Origin: CAYSFW01 sp964620675
GTDB taxonomy: Bacteria; Pseudomonadota; Gammaproteobacteria; UWMA-0217
NCBI GenBank assembly: GCA_964620675.1
Contig: CAZUJU010000003.1
Location: 50,010 to 114,009, forward strand
Length of the DNA: 64,000 bases
Direction of reading: 5' to 3'
Positions within the stretch are counted from its first letter, which is position 1; every line of letters starts with the position of its first letter. Of this stretch, positions 54,988 through 63,785 are shown one piece after another. The position numbers and the translations under genes were made by a program. Under the pieces are notes generated by a model. It did no database searches. It was not told where the DNA came from and saw only the letters and a program-made list of their open reading frames with translations.

Positions 54988-56033
54988 CGCGCCTCCCCGG
55001 TCCCGGTGACCTGACGCTTGAGATGGATGCCTGCGGCAATCGGGTCGAGCGCGATGGCTTCACCTTCCTGCAAACCAGCGAGCACCACCGCCTTGTTGTC
55101 GGCGGTTTTGTGGCCGAGCCGGATCTGGCGGAAACGTATCTGTCCGTCCTCGTTTAACACATAGATCCCGGTGACCTCGCTGCGATAGGCGACGGCGCGG
55201 CTTGGAACAACCAGCTGTGATTGCTCGCCGGTGGTAAATGCCACCTTGGCGAACATGCCGGGAAACAGCCCTTCGCCATCCTTTGCCAGATTCACGCGGA
55301 CCTTGAAGGTATTGGTGTTTGGATCGGCGTAAGGGAAAAACGTCAAACTCTCGACTGGCACCGCGGCGCCATCGCCGGTCAACACCCGCGCCTTTTTGAG
55401 TTCCCGTATTGGATTGATCAAGTTCTGCGGAACCTCCACCTGGACGCGCAGCTTCTCCAACGAGATCCCAGTCATCAACTTATGGCCCACGTTCACGAAC
55501 TCACCGAGTTCGATATGGCGCTCGGTGACAATGCCGCTGTAAGGCGCGCGCACTAGGGTTTGCCCGAGTTGCTCGTCGGCCTTGGCAATGCTGGCGCGCG
55601 CCGATTGCACCCGCGCCTTGGCGGAATTGAGTTCGGCCGTTGCCGCATCGAGTTGCGATTTGGCGACCAGTTTCTTTTCGTAGATCTCACTGATCCGCGC
55701 GAATTCCTGCTCGGCCTGCTTGAGACGCGCCTCAGCCTCGGCCAGCGCGGCGCGCGCTTCGGCGGCGCCGGCCTCCTGTTTGGCTGCTTTCAACTTGACG
55801 ATTACAGTGTCCTTCTTGACGAAATCGTCGACGTCATAGGCAATCTCGGTCACCTGCCCCGAGGTTTGCGCCGAGACGGTGGTTTGATTGACGGCTTCGA
55901 CCGTACCGTCCAGTATTCTTTCCTGAGCCACCACTTCGCGGACCACCGTCGCGGTCGCAAATGGCAGCTCAACGTTCGCCCAGGTGCTGGGCGCCAATCC
56001 TAGCGCACCGATCAAGGCAATGATTTTCCGCAT
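54984..56033 (-). CDS. RND efflux periplasmic adaptor (membrane fusion protein)
   Basis: 349 residues. Start at 56033 is chosen for its GGAG at eight bases and the signal peptide MRKIIALIGALGLAPSTWA. Lipoyl/barrel-sandwich halves flank a coiled-coil hairpin (~95-155, AEARAALAEAEARLKQAEQE), followed by beta-barrel and membrane-proximal domains. No lipobox. Bridges the RND pump to an outer membrane channel. A palindrome upstream may be its operator. Confidence 0.92.
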   Translation of the reverse strand: MRKIIALIGALGLAPSTWANVELPFATATVVREVVAQERILDGTVEAVNQTTVSAQTSGQVTEIAYDVDDFVKKDTVIVKLKAAKQEAGAAEARAALAEAEARLKQAEQEFARISEIYEKKLVAKSQLDAATAELNSAKARVQSARASIAKADEQLGQTLVRAPYSGIVTERHIELGEFVNVGHKLMTGISLEKLRVQVEVPQNLINPIRELKKARVLTGDGAAVPVESLTFFPYADPNTNTFKVRVNLAKDGEGLFPGMFAKVAFTTGEQSQLVVPSRAVAYRSEVTGIYVLNEDGQIRFRQIRLGHKTADNKAVVLAGLQEGEAIALDPIAAGIHLKRQVTGTGEAR

Positions 56034-56075
56034 GAATTCAGCTCCGATAAAAAATTTTGGCAAGTCTAACAAACT

Positions 56076-56095
56076 ATATTAGGGATTCCTAATAT
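56076..56095. promoter_or_regulatory. Perfect 20-bp dyad upstream of the RND operon
   Basis: ATATTAGG-GATT-CCTAATAT has two perfect 8-bp arms. It lies 43 bases before the adaptor ATG and overlaps AT-rich sequence that could be the promoter (-10 like TAATAT on the minus strand). It looks like a dimeric repressor site (ArsR, MarR or TetR style). No regulator gene is adjacent. Confidence 0.6.
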
Positions 56096-56195
56096 TCGAA
56101 GGTCTTCCCATGACAGACTTCACGTCGCCAAACGCTATCCGCGGCCCGGGATTTGTTAGAATTCGGGCAAACATCCAGTGATTACTTGATTAACG

Positions 56196-56633
56196 ATGTT
56201 ACACAACTTTCGTCCGCTACTCGCCTGCCTCGTGGCGATTCTGCTGATCGGCCCGTTATCCGCCGCGCCTTACAAATGGGTCGACGAGCACGGCGTAACG
56301 CATTACTCGCAGATCCCCCCGGCGGGAAAGCCATCGAGTGAAGTGCGGATTCGGGAAGCACAAGTCGATCCGGCCGCAGCGCCGTCCGCCGCACGCCCAC
56401 CGGGAGCTGGGCTCTCGGCCACCGAATCACTCGGCGGCGCCGAGGTCGAAACGGATGAGTCGGCCCGCGTACGCCAGGAAAACTGCAAACGCGCGCGCGA
56501 AAACCTGGGCGTGCTCGAATCCAACCGCCGCATCCGAATCAAGCAGGATGACGACTACCGCGTTCTGAGCGACGCCGAGCGGCTGGAGAAAATCGAGGGC
56601 ATCAAGGCGCAGATTCGAGAGTACTGCGAGTAA
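56196..56633 (+). CDS. Secreted DUF4124 domain protein
   Basis: 145 residues. A signal peptide (MLHNFRPLLACLVAILLIGP) precedes the DUF4124 motif YKWVDEHGVTHYSQIPP (~27-43), found in many gammaproteobacterial envelope proteins of unknown function. The C-terminal half is charged and helical with Cys in REYCE and ENCKRAREN. Divergent from the RND operon. Confidence 0.85.
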   Translation: MLHNFRPLLACLVAILLIGPLSAAPYKWVDEHGVTHYSQIPPAGKPSSEVRIREAQVDPAAAPSAARPPGAGLSATESLGGAEVETDESARVRQENCKRARENLGVLESNRRIRIKQDDDYRVLSDAERLEKIEGIKAQIREYCE

Positions 56634-56791
56634 TCCGCAGTGTTATTGCCGAACGCGATGTTGCGCCGCCTTCATCCGGACCGTATTGCGTCCGTCCGGG
56701 GCACCGCGAAAGGTCGCAGCGCCCCCAGTTTATAACGCTAACCAACCGTACGCTCACTCACCTCAGCGCCGCGCCTTCAAGGAGCCAAACC

Positions 56792-58510
56792 ATGCGCATC
56801 TCGCAATTTCCGATCAGTACTCTCAAGGAAACCCCGGCCGATGCCGAGGTGATCAGCCACCAATTGATGCTGCGCGCCGGCCTCATTCGTAAGCTCGCCG
56901 CCGGGCTTTACACCTGGATGCCGTGGGGCCTGCGGGTGCTGCGCAACGTCGAGCGCGTGGTGCGCGAGGAGATGGACCGCAGTGGCGCGATCGAGCTGCT
57001 GATGCCGACGATCCAACCGGCCGAACTTTGGCAGGAATCACGACGGTGGGAGAAATACGGCCCGGAACTGTTGCGCATCAAGGACCGGCATGAGCGCGAT
57101 TTCTGCTACGGCCCGACCCACGAGGAAGTGATCACCGATTACGTGCGCCGCGAGATCCGCAGCTACAAAGACCTCCCGCTCAATCTCTACCAGATCCAGA
57201 TCAAGTTTCGCGACGAGATCCGCCCGCGCTTCGGCGTGATGCGCGCACGCGAGTTTCTGATGAAAGACGCCTACTCCTTCCACATCGATCAGGCCTCGCT
57301 GCAGCAGACCTACGACTTGATGTACGCGACCTACAGCCGGGTTTTCACCCGGCTCGGGCTCAAGTTTCGCGCCGTGCGGGCCGACACCGGCGCGATCGGC
57401 GGCAGCGCATCGCATGAGTTTCACGTCCTGGCCGATTCCGGCGAGGATGCCATCGCCTTCTCCGACGACAGCGATTACGCCGCCAATGTCGAACTCGCCG
57501 AAACCCTGCCCCCGGCCCCACCCGCGCCGGCAACCCTGGCGTTGACCAAGGTCGCCACCCCGGGACAGGAGTCCATCGCCGAGGTTGCGGCGCATCTCGG
57601 CGTCGCGCCGCAGCAATGCCTCAAGACCCTGTTCGTGCGTGGCAGCGAGCAACCGGTTGTCGCGTTGATCTTGCGTGGCGACCACGAACTCAACCCGATC
57701 AAGGCGGAAAAGCTCGCCGGGGTCGCCGCCCCGGTGCAGATGGCCGATGCCGCCGCCATTATCGCCGCGACTGGTTGCAAACCCGGCTCGCTCGGACCGA
57801 TCGGCCTCGACGTTCCCGTCTACGCCGACTTCGCCGCGCTGGGGCTGGCCGACTTCGTCTGCGGCGCAAACGAGGAAGGCTTCCATTACACCGGCGCCAA
57901 CTGGACGCGCGACACGCCCGTGGCGACCGGCGTCGATCTGCGCAACGTCGTGCCCGGCGACCCCAGTCCGGACGGTCACGGTACGCTGTCCATCGCGCGC
58001 GGCATCGAAGTCGGCCACATTTTCCAGCTCGGCTTGCGCTACAGCGAGGCGATGAAGGCGCAGGTGCTCGATGAAACCGGCAAGGCGGTCACGCTCACCA
58101 TGGGCTGCTACGGCATCGGCGTATCGCGCGTGGTGGCGGCGGCGATCGAGCAGAACCATGACGCCAATGGCATCATCTGGCCCGAGGCCATCGCACCGTT
58201 CACGGTTGCGATCGCGCCGATCAACCTGCATAAATCGCAGCGTTTGCGGGCCGCGGTGGAGGCCTTGTATGCCGAGATCCAGGCGGCCGGCATCGCAGTC
58301 GTGCTCGATGACCGCGCGGTGCGCCCCGGGGTGATGTTCGCCGACCTCGAACTGCTCGGCATTCCGCACCGGCTGGTGTTCAGCGAGCGCGGACTGGATG
58401 CCGGCGAGATCGAATACCGCGGCCGGCGCGATCCCGAGTCGACCCAGATGCCACTCGCCGGCATCGTCGCGTTCTTGCAGGAACGGCTGCACGCGGCCGG
58501 CACCCTGTGA
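56792..58510 (+). CDS. proS: Proline-tRNA ligase (bacterial type with editing insert)
   Basis: 572 residues. Class II synthetase with motif 1-3, including FRDEIRPRFGVMRAREFLMKDAYSF, and the YbaK-like editing domain (~225-400) that removes Ala-tRNA-Pro, then an anticodon-binding domain at the end (LHKSQRLRAAVEALYAE). Complete bacterial-type ProRS. AAGGAG precedes the ATG. Confidence 0.97.
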   Translation: MRISQFPISTLKETPADAEVISHQLMLRAGLIRKLAAGLYTWMPWGLRVLRNVERVVREEMDRSGAIELLMPTIQPAELWQESRRWEKYGPELLRIKDRHERDFCYGPTHEEVITDYVRREIRSYKDLPLNLYQIQIKFRDEIRPRFGVMRAREFLMKDAYSFHIDQASLQQTYDLMYATYSRVFTRLGLKFRAVRADTGAIGGSASHEFHVLADSGEDAIAFSDDSDYAANVELAETLPPAPPAPATLALTKVATPGQESIAEVAAHLGVAPQQCLKTLFVRGSEQPVVALILRGDHELNPIKAEKLAGVAAPVQMADAAAIIAATGCKPGSLGPIGLDVPVYADFAALGLADFVCGANEEGFHYTGANWTRDTPVATGVDLRNVVPGDPSPDGHGTLSIARGIEVGHIFQLGLRYSEAMKAQVLDETGKAVTLTMGCYGIGVSRVVAAAIEQNHDANGIIWPEAIAPFTVAIAPINLHKSQRLRAAVEALYAEIQAAGIAVVLDDRAVRPGVMFADLELLGIPHRLVFSERGLDAGEIEYRGRRDPESTQMPLAGIVAFLQERLHAAGTL

Positions 58511-58644
58511 GCGCAGCGCCCCCCTGCCGGGCCGAAACAGGGCTCAGCAGGGGACGCTGGCTTACCCTCACCTCGCCGCCAGCAGCGCGCACCGATCGAA
58601 TCGGACCGCCCGCCTGTGTGGATTTTGCTTGCCTACTCCGGATA

Positions 58645-58660
58645 GTGTATATAATTACAC
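58645..58660. promoter_or_regulatory. Candidate LexA operator overlapping the lexA -10 box
   Basis: GTGTA-TATAAT-TACAC is a perfect 5-bp inverted repeat with a TATAAT core, 31 bases before the lexA ATG. Binding would cover the -10 hexamer. It differs from the E. coli SOS box CTGT-N8-ACAG, matching the changed recognition helix of this LexA. Confidence 0.6.
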
Positions 58661-58691
58661 CAATCGAGACCCTCCCACAGGCGCAGCGACG

Positions 58692-59294
58692 ATGGAAGAA
58701 CTCACCCCCCGTCAGGCCGAAATTCTGGCGCTGATCCGCGATACCCTCGCGACCACCGGTTTGCCGCCAACGCGGGCCGAGATCGCCGCCGCCTTCGGTT
58801 TCAACTCGGTCAACGCCGCCGTCGGGCATCTGCGCGCGCTGGCGCGCAAAGGCGCGATCGAACTGATGCCGAGCGCCTCGCGCGGGATTCGCTTGCTTGA
58901 GGAAGGTGGCTTGCCCGTGATCGGCCGGGTTGCCGCCGGTGCGCCGATCCTGGCAGAGGCCAGCATCGAGCGGCGCTACGACCTTGATCCGGCCATGTTC
59001 TCCCCGCGCGCCGATTACTTGTTGCGGGTGCGTGGCATGAGCATGCGCGACGCCGGCATCCTCGACGATGACCTGCTCGCCGTGCACCGCACCCCCACCG
59101 CGGAAAATGGCCAGATCGTCGTCGCCCGCATCGGTGACGACGTCACCGTCAAGCGCCTACGGCGCAAGGCAGGGCGCATCCTGCTGCTGGCGGAAAACCC
59201 GGAATTTCAACCCATCGTCGTCCACCCCGGGCGCGACGAATTCGCGATCGAAGGGATCGGGGTCGGCGTCATCCGCACCGGAGGACCGCTATGA
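58692..59294 (+). CDS. lexA: SOS repressor LexA with altered DNA-recognition helix
   Basis: 200 residues. Winged helix (1-70) begins ELTPRQAEILALIRD. Cleavage site Ala82-Gly83, Ser117 in GMSMRDAG and Lys154 in VTVKRL show a normal self-cleaving repressor. Compared with E. coli LexA (same numbering) the recognition helix keeps Ser39, Asn41 and Ala42 but has Val44-Gly45 instead of Glu44-Glu45, residues that contact CTGT. The start is the family ATG; an in-frame extension upstream is spurious. First of lexA-imuA-imuB. Confidence 0.95.
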   Translation: MEELTPRQAEILALIRDTLATTGLPPTRAEIAAAFGFNSVNAAVGHLRALARKGAIELMPSASRGIRLLEEGGLPVIGRVAAGAPILAEASIERRYDLDPAMFSPRADYLLRVRGMSMRDAGILDDDLLAVHRTPTAENGQIVVARIGDDVTVKRLRRKAGRILLLAENPEFQPIVVHPGRDEFAIEGIGVGVIRTGGPL

Positions 59295-60016
59295 GTCTCG
59301 AAGCGCTGCTGCAACAAGGCGCGGTATGGCGCGGCGGCGAATCGGCCCTGCGCCCACGCCCAACCGCGGGCAGCGGTCTCCCCACCGGCTATGCGCCTCT
59401 CGATGAAGCCCTTCCTGGCGCAGGCTGGCCGCTCGGGGCACTGACCGAAATCCTGCACGCCGACGCCGGAATCGGCGAGTTGCAACTCGTCATTCCCGCA
59501 CTCGCGCGGCTCACCGCCGCCGGTCGGCGGGTGTTGTGGATCGACCCGCCGTTCATCCCCTACGCCCCGGCGCTGGAACTGGCCGGCGTGTCGCTTTACT
59601 ACACCCACATCGTGCGCCCCGACAAACCTGAAGACGCACTCTGGGCACTCGAGCAAGGCCTGCGCAGCGGCAGTTGCGCGGCCGTACTGGCCTGGCCGCG
59701 CCACCCGGAACTCGCGCAACTGCGCCGGCTCCAGCTTGCCGCCGAGGCCGGCGATTGCGTCGCCTTCCTGTTTCGTCCGGCGGCGGTCGCCAGTCAGAGC
59801 TCACCTGCCGCGCTGCGCCTGCGCCTCACTCCGGAAGCACGGGCGCTCAAACTCGACGTCATCAAGTGTCGCGGCCGCTTTTTCACCGCGCCGATCCGCT
59901 GCCCGCTGCCTGCCACGCAACGCTCGGCGGCCACCGCGGACCCCAGCGCTGCGCACGCACGGTTCGACTCCATCAACCCGCGCCGGGCAAGTACTCCGCC
60001 CCCACATGGCGCTTGA
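59291..60016 (+). CDS. imuA: Error-prone translesion synthesis accessory protein ImuA
   Basis: 241 residues, RecA/SulA-like. Family pattern GLPTGYAPLDEALPGAGWPLGALTEIL and QLVIPALARLTAAGRRVLWIDPPFIPYAPAL are visible. Start overlaps the lexA stop (ATGA). ImuA and ImuB act with DnaE2 in damage-induced mutagenesis. The C-terminal ~40 residues are low in structure. About 270 bases follow before imuB. Confidence 0.9.
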   Translation: MSLEALLQQGAVWRGGESALRPRPTAGSGLPTGYAPLDEALPGAGWPLGALTEILHADAGIGELQLVIPALARLTAAGRRVLWIDPPFIPYAPALELAGVSLYYTHIVRPDKPEDALWALEQGLRSGSCAAVLAWPRHPELAQLRRLQLAAEAGDCVAFLFRPAAVASQSSPAALRLRLTPEARALKLDVIKCRGRFFTAPIRCPLPATQRSAATADPSAAHARFDSINPRRASTPPPHGA

Positions 60017-60287
60017 TCATCGGCCGGATGCAACAGGAAGTCGCCACGCCAATGCGAACGTTGTGTCCGATGCGGCGTTTTTCCGCTCCACTCCGGCATC
60101 CTGCCCTGCGCCGCACCGGCCAACCACAGCTTGGCTCTGCGGCGGCTCCAAAGATCGGCGCAGATCAAGAGCCAAGTACGCCAGACCGCCACCGGTACGG
60201 TCGCACTCGCCCACTTTGGCGCCACGCGCAGTGCCAGCCCGGGCGATACTCGCGCCGTGGCGAGCGGCGTAGCCCGGTGTTTCACCC
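60017..60287 (+). other. 271-bp spacer between imuA and imuB
   Basis: No gene or terminator is recognised. Cassette genes are normally within a few bases, so this gap is unusual. It is GC-rich and partly open in several frames; no repeat or insertion sequence is seen. Confidence 0.7.
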
Positions 60288-61733
60288 ATGCTCTGGCTTG
60301 CCCTCGACTTCCACGAACTGGCGCTGGATCTCGTAGCGCGCGGGGATCCCACGGCCGGTGCATTGCCGTTGGCACTCTTTACGCAAAGCGGCAACCGCCA
60401 GCGCATCACGCTTGCGAACCGTGCCGCGCGCGCGCTCGGCATTCAGGCCGGAATGCCGAGCGCCGCAGCCCGTTCGCTCGCTGCTGACCTCAACCCACAA
60501 CGCCACGACCCCGAGGCCGAACACGCTGCATTGCGGCAACTCGCCGCCTGGGCCCAACAATTCACCCCCGTGCTCAGCCTGCAACCGCCAGCGAGCCTGC
60601 TGCTGGAAATCGGGGACGGGCTCACCTTGTTCGGCGGCGCCGAGCGGCTCCTCGCACAGATCACCGCGGAGATCGCGGCGCTGGGGTTTCAGGTACGCCT
60701 TGGCTGCGCCCCGACACCGCTCGCCGCCTGGTGGCTGGCCCGAGCCGGGCGGCCCCTGCCCGTCACCACACCGAAAATGCTCATGGCCGCCCTTGCACCG
60801 CTGCCACTCGGCGTGCTCGACCTCCCTGCGGAAATCCGCCAACGGCTCTCCGGCCTCGGGCTCGTCACCCTCGGCGACTGCATCCAACTCCCACGGGCCG
60901 GGCTCGCCCGCCGTCTCGGCACCGACCTGGTTGGCCAGATCGACCGCGCCCTCGGACAACACCCAGACCCGCGCCCCACTTACAACGCACCGCCGCGCTT
61001 CGTAAGCCGTATCCCATTGCCGCAACCCGTCGACAACACCGAGCCATTGCTGTTCCTGCTGCGCCGCTTGCTGCTCGAATTGAGCGGATTCCTGCGCGGG
61101 CACGGCAGCGGTGCACTGGCGTTGAACCTGCAATTGCTGCATTCAAACCAAACGCCCACCCTACTCACCCTCGGCCTGCTGGCACCCAGCCGCGAGGTCG
61201 AACACTTGCTCGCGTTATGGCGCGAAAAGCTCGAACGCCATCACCTCATTGCGCCGGTCGACGGCATTCAACTGAGCGTGGACCACCTCGCGGCGCTCAC
61301 CGGAATCACCCCCGACCTGTTCCACACCGAAACCCATGGCGGCCTCGATTTCACCCAATTTCTGGAACGTTTGCGCAGCCGCCTAGGACCCACCGCGTTA
61401 CGCCAGCTCGCAAGTCACGCCGACCACCGCCCCGAACAGGCCTGGCGCTACACCGACGAAACCACGCCCACCGCCACCGCCCCACTGCGCACATCGCGCC
61501 CGCTCTGGCTGCTGGACGCCCCGCAACCGCTCGAATCCCGCGCCGGCCAACCGTACCTGCACGGCCCGCTGGTCCTGCTGCAAGGCCCCGAGCGGATCGA
61601 GTCCGGCTGGTGGGACGGCAGCGACATGCGCCGCGACTACTACCTGGCCACAAACCCCCGCGACCAACGGCTATGGGTTTTCCGTGCATTCACCCGCCCG
61701 CCGCGCTGGTATCTGCATGGGGTGTTTGCATGA
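60288..61733 (+). CDS. imuB: Y-family polymerase-like protein ImuB
   Basis: 481 residues. Begins MLWLALDFHELALDLV as in ImuB, with the Y-family palm/finger layout (LLLEIGDGLTLFGG ~100-113) and the little-finger and C-terminal regions (WDGSDMRRDYYLATNPRDQR) characteristic of ImuB. ImuB is catalytically inactive and recruits DnaE2 to the clamp. Its stop overlaps an ATG (ATGA), the usual junction with dnaE2, but dnaE2 is not there. Confidence 0.92.
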   Translation: MLWLALDFHELALDLVARGDPTAGALPLALFTQSGNRQRITLANRAARALGIQAGMPSAAARSLAADLNPQRHDPEAEHAALRQLAAWAQQFTPVLSLQPPASLLLEIGDGLTLFGGAERLLAQITAEIAALGFQVRLGCAPTPLAAWWLARAGRPLPVTTPKMLMAALAPLPLGVLDLPAEIRQRLSGLGLVTLGDCIQLPRAGLARRLGTDLVGQIDRALGQHPDPRPTYNAPPRFVSRIPLPQPVDNTEPLLFLLRRLLLELSGFLRGHGSGALALNLQLLHSNQTPTLLTLGLLAPSREVEHLLALWREKLERHHLIAPVDGIQLSVDHLAALTGITPDLFHTETHGGLDFTQFLERLRSRLGPTALRQLASHADHRPEQAWRYTDETTPTATAPLRTSRPLWLLDAPQPLESRAGQPYLHGPLVLLQGPERIESGWWDGSDMRRDYYLATNPRDQRLWVFRAFTRPPRWYLHGVFA

Positions 61734-61757
61734 ATCGACGTGGTAATTCACCAGCAC

Positions 61758-62261
61758 TTACGTCCGCAGTTCCGGCAGCTTCTCGTCGCGCGGCACAAAC
61801 ACCAGCGCCACGCCGTTGTTGCAGTAGCGCTTGCCGGTCGGTTTCGGCCCGTCGTCGAAAACGTGGCCCTGATGCCCGCCGCAGCGGCGGCAGTGATATT
61901 CCTTGCGCGGCAGGATCAGTTTGAAATCGGTCCGCGTACCGAGCGCGTCCTCCAGCGGTTGCCAGAAGCTTGGCCAACCGGTGCCGCTCTCGAACTTGGT
62001 CGCACTGTCGAACAGCGGCTGATAGCAGGCGGCGCAGACGTAAGTGCCATCGCGTTGTTCGCGGTTGAGCGGACTGGTGCCGGCGCGCTCGGTCGCATCT
62101 TCAAACAGCACCGCGTAGGCCGGCGCCGCCAACAGGCGCGCCCACTCGGCCTTCGATTTCACCAGCGTCGGCTTGGTTGCCGCGCGGCTCAGCGCGGGGC
62201 GGGTGCCGCCGGCGAACAGCGCCAAGCCAAACAGGGTGATGAGCGATCGGCGGCGGTCCAT
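61758..62261 (-). CDS. msrB: Peptide-methionine (R)-S-oxide reductase MsrB, exported
   Basis: 167 residues. Reduces methionine-R-sulfoxide. Zinc cysteines Cys76/Cys79 (CAAC) and Cys124/Cys127 (CRRC) and the catalytic Cys147 in RYCNNGVAL are intact. The N-terminus MDRRRSLITLFGLALFAGG looks like a Tat or Sec signal, so the enzyme is probably periplasmic. It converges on imuB with 24 bases between the stops, where dnaE2 would be expected. Confidence 0.9.
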   Translation of the reverse strand: MDRRRSLITLFGLALFAGGTRPALSRAATKPTLVKSKAEWARLLAAPAYAVLFEDATERAGTSPLNREQRDGTYVCAACYQPLFDSATKFESGTGWPSFWQPLEDALGTRTDFKLILPRKEYHCRRCGGHQGHVFDDGPKPTGKRYCNNGVALVFVPRDEKLPELRT

Positions 62262-62547
62262 AATCTTCTCCTCGGTAAACGGAATGACGCGCTTGTCAGA
62301 TCATTCAATCGTCGGCCCGCCACCGCGAGAAATCACGGCGCCGTGCCACCCGTAAGGTTATTCATACGCTTTCAATCGGGCGCCTGGAGCTCGCCGCCAT
62401 GCCACCGACCTACCCCAAGGTTTGCCGTCGTCGCATCTGAGCTTCGCCATTGCGGGCTTGAACGGCTCGTCGTGCCAAGTCGCAGAGAGCGCTCGAGCGC
62501 TTTGTGTTCGTCGCCATCATCGGGTACTGATCACCGACAGTGCCGCG

Positions 62548-62841
62548 CCGGTGGTGCACTTCGAAAGCGCTTATCAGATTCGCGCACTCTTCAGGTTCCC
62601 GGATCGCGATCGGCCCCTCCCCGAACCGCCCGCGATTAATGGCTCTGATCTGTTCTACCATGACATAGCCGTCGCGGAGCAGCCTTCCACGACTCGCGAT
62701 CCGCACGCGCAGCGACGCGAAGGCGGGCCGAAACTGGGTCGTCAAGGGAACGACGAGGACCTTGCGGAGCCCGGCTGCGGTGAGGCTGTGTTCCTGAAAT
62801 AGGCGCACCGGACGGATCTTTCCGATCTCTCCGCGCCGCAC
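62548..62841 (-). pseudogene. Broken PemK/MazF-type toxin remnant
   Basis: The minus-strand reading RRGEIGKIRPVRLFQEHS, KVLVVPLTTQFRP, SLRVRI, GYVMVEQIRAINRGRFG matches the MazF/PemK fold in order (strand 1, RPV strand, PLTT, DQIRA-like). The usual 12-residue stretch between RRGE and EIGKIRP is deleted, and the frame runs into unrelated residues on both sides, so no intact toxin can be made. No partner antitoxin is recognised. Confidence 0.6.
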
Positions 62842-62955
62842 GGGGGCCGGCTTATAGCTTCCTGTTGAACCACGGTTGTCGATCGGTTTCACCCGAGTAC
62901 CGGCGATGACGGTAGGATTGTGGAATGACAGCAAAATGAAGGCGGACATGTACTC

Positions 62956-63054
62956 ATGGCAACGATGCCCCTGCGTGACCTTCCCGACGATCTGCATGAA
63001 TGGATCAAGCAGCAAGCTGCGGCGCACCACCGGTTCCGTGAACTCAGAAGGTAA
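62956..63054 (+). pseudogene. Frameshifted FitA/VapB-type ribbon-helix-helix antitoxin remnant
   Basis: Starts MATMPLRDLPDDLHEWIKQQ and continues AAAHHR, as in FitA-like antitoxins. The expected next residues SVNxE appear only after removing one T near 63032 (R-S-V-N-S-E); as it stands the frame becomes FRELRR then stops. It runs antisense to the MazF remnant. Confidence 0.6.
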
Positions 63055-63081
63055 CAGTTTCTCCCGAGTTTCCGGTGTGGC

Positions 63082-63267
63082 GAGCTGGGCGACGCCTTCC
63101 TGACGGGCAAATCGGCGCCGCTGCGCGTGCCAAGCGTGATGGTCCCGGGGTTCAACTTCGTCCTGAAGCCCATGCACCCAACCGCGCGCGATCTGGCGAT
63201 TGGCGCGGTGTTGGCATGGCCGTTTGCTCCGCGCCTGGCCGTGGGCCCGCAGTTGCTCGGGGCGTAG
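63082..63267 (+). pseudogene. C-terminal fragment of a RES-domain toxin
   Basis: The frame GELGDAFLTGKSAPLRVPSV, MVPGFNFVLKPMHPTARDL and FAPRLAVG matches the end of RES toxins (GD-WL...LxVPSxVVP...NPxHP...FxFDPRL). The N-terminal half and the Xre antitoxin are missing; the fragment starts right after the FitA remnant and stops at TAG. Confidence 0.6.
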
Positions 63268-63785
63268 CGGTGAGTCGTGAGCCGGAGTAGAAGATCGTTA
63301 CACCACGATTAACGCGGTGCCGCAGCAACGTGATCAAGCATCGAACCCGCTCACGGGGTCGCGCGCGCCAAAGCGAGAACGCGGCGCATGCGCCTCCTGC
63401 TCGTGTCTGATCGATCGAGAAGCAGGCTCGTTCGGAATTTCCCAAACCAACCGGTACACGCGGCGCGGCTCACCCGACGTTGTGGAGAGGGCGAGATAAC
63501 TATATGGCGCCTGACCGAAAACCCCCACACCCCAACGGCGGCAAGGGAAGCGCTGGATTTTCGGCCGCGAAGAATTGACGGTGGAAGGCGGGGATACGAC
63601 CAGAGGCACGGAAATACAGGCCTGACAGCCCACCCTGGTGGAAATCTTCGCGCCAAAAGCCGTTCGGGTGGCGGCCTCCCAAAAACTTCGTGCCACCTTC
63701 AAGAAGGCTTGGCATTCAAAGGCCAAAGGCCTTTTAATCGCAATCACCCAAAGACACGGCCAAGCGGCTTTTGTGGAGACCATCG
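63268..63785. other. Spacer upstream of the insertion sequence transposase
   Basis: No convincing gene. GC content and frames are irregular, suggesting degenerate accessory DNA or the left end of the insertion sequence. A hairpin near its end is listed separately. I could not identify terminal inverted repeats. Confidence 0.6.
63718..63735 (+). terminator. Stem-loop with T-tract before the transposase
   Basis: AAAGGCC-AAA-GGCCTTT plus T forms a 7-bp stem with a 3-base loop ending in TTTT, 50 bases before the transposase ATG. It may block outside transcription from entering the element. Confidence 0.5.

Noticed and set aside
57038..58492. Long minus-strand open frame antisense to proS
   Set aside because: Typical antisense shadow of high-GC coding DNA, with no domain resemblance; proS on the plus strand is certain.
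60731..61924. 397-codon open frame overlapping imuB
   Set aside because: Arg/Pro/Ala-rich shadow in a different frame of a GC-rich gene; its last part begins at the ATGA after imuB but shows no DnaE2 sequence.
62842..63177. N-terminal 112 residues of the open frame carrying the MazF remnant as a real toxin domain
   Set aside because: They are antisense to the FitA and RES remnants and show no toxin or antitoxin pattern.
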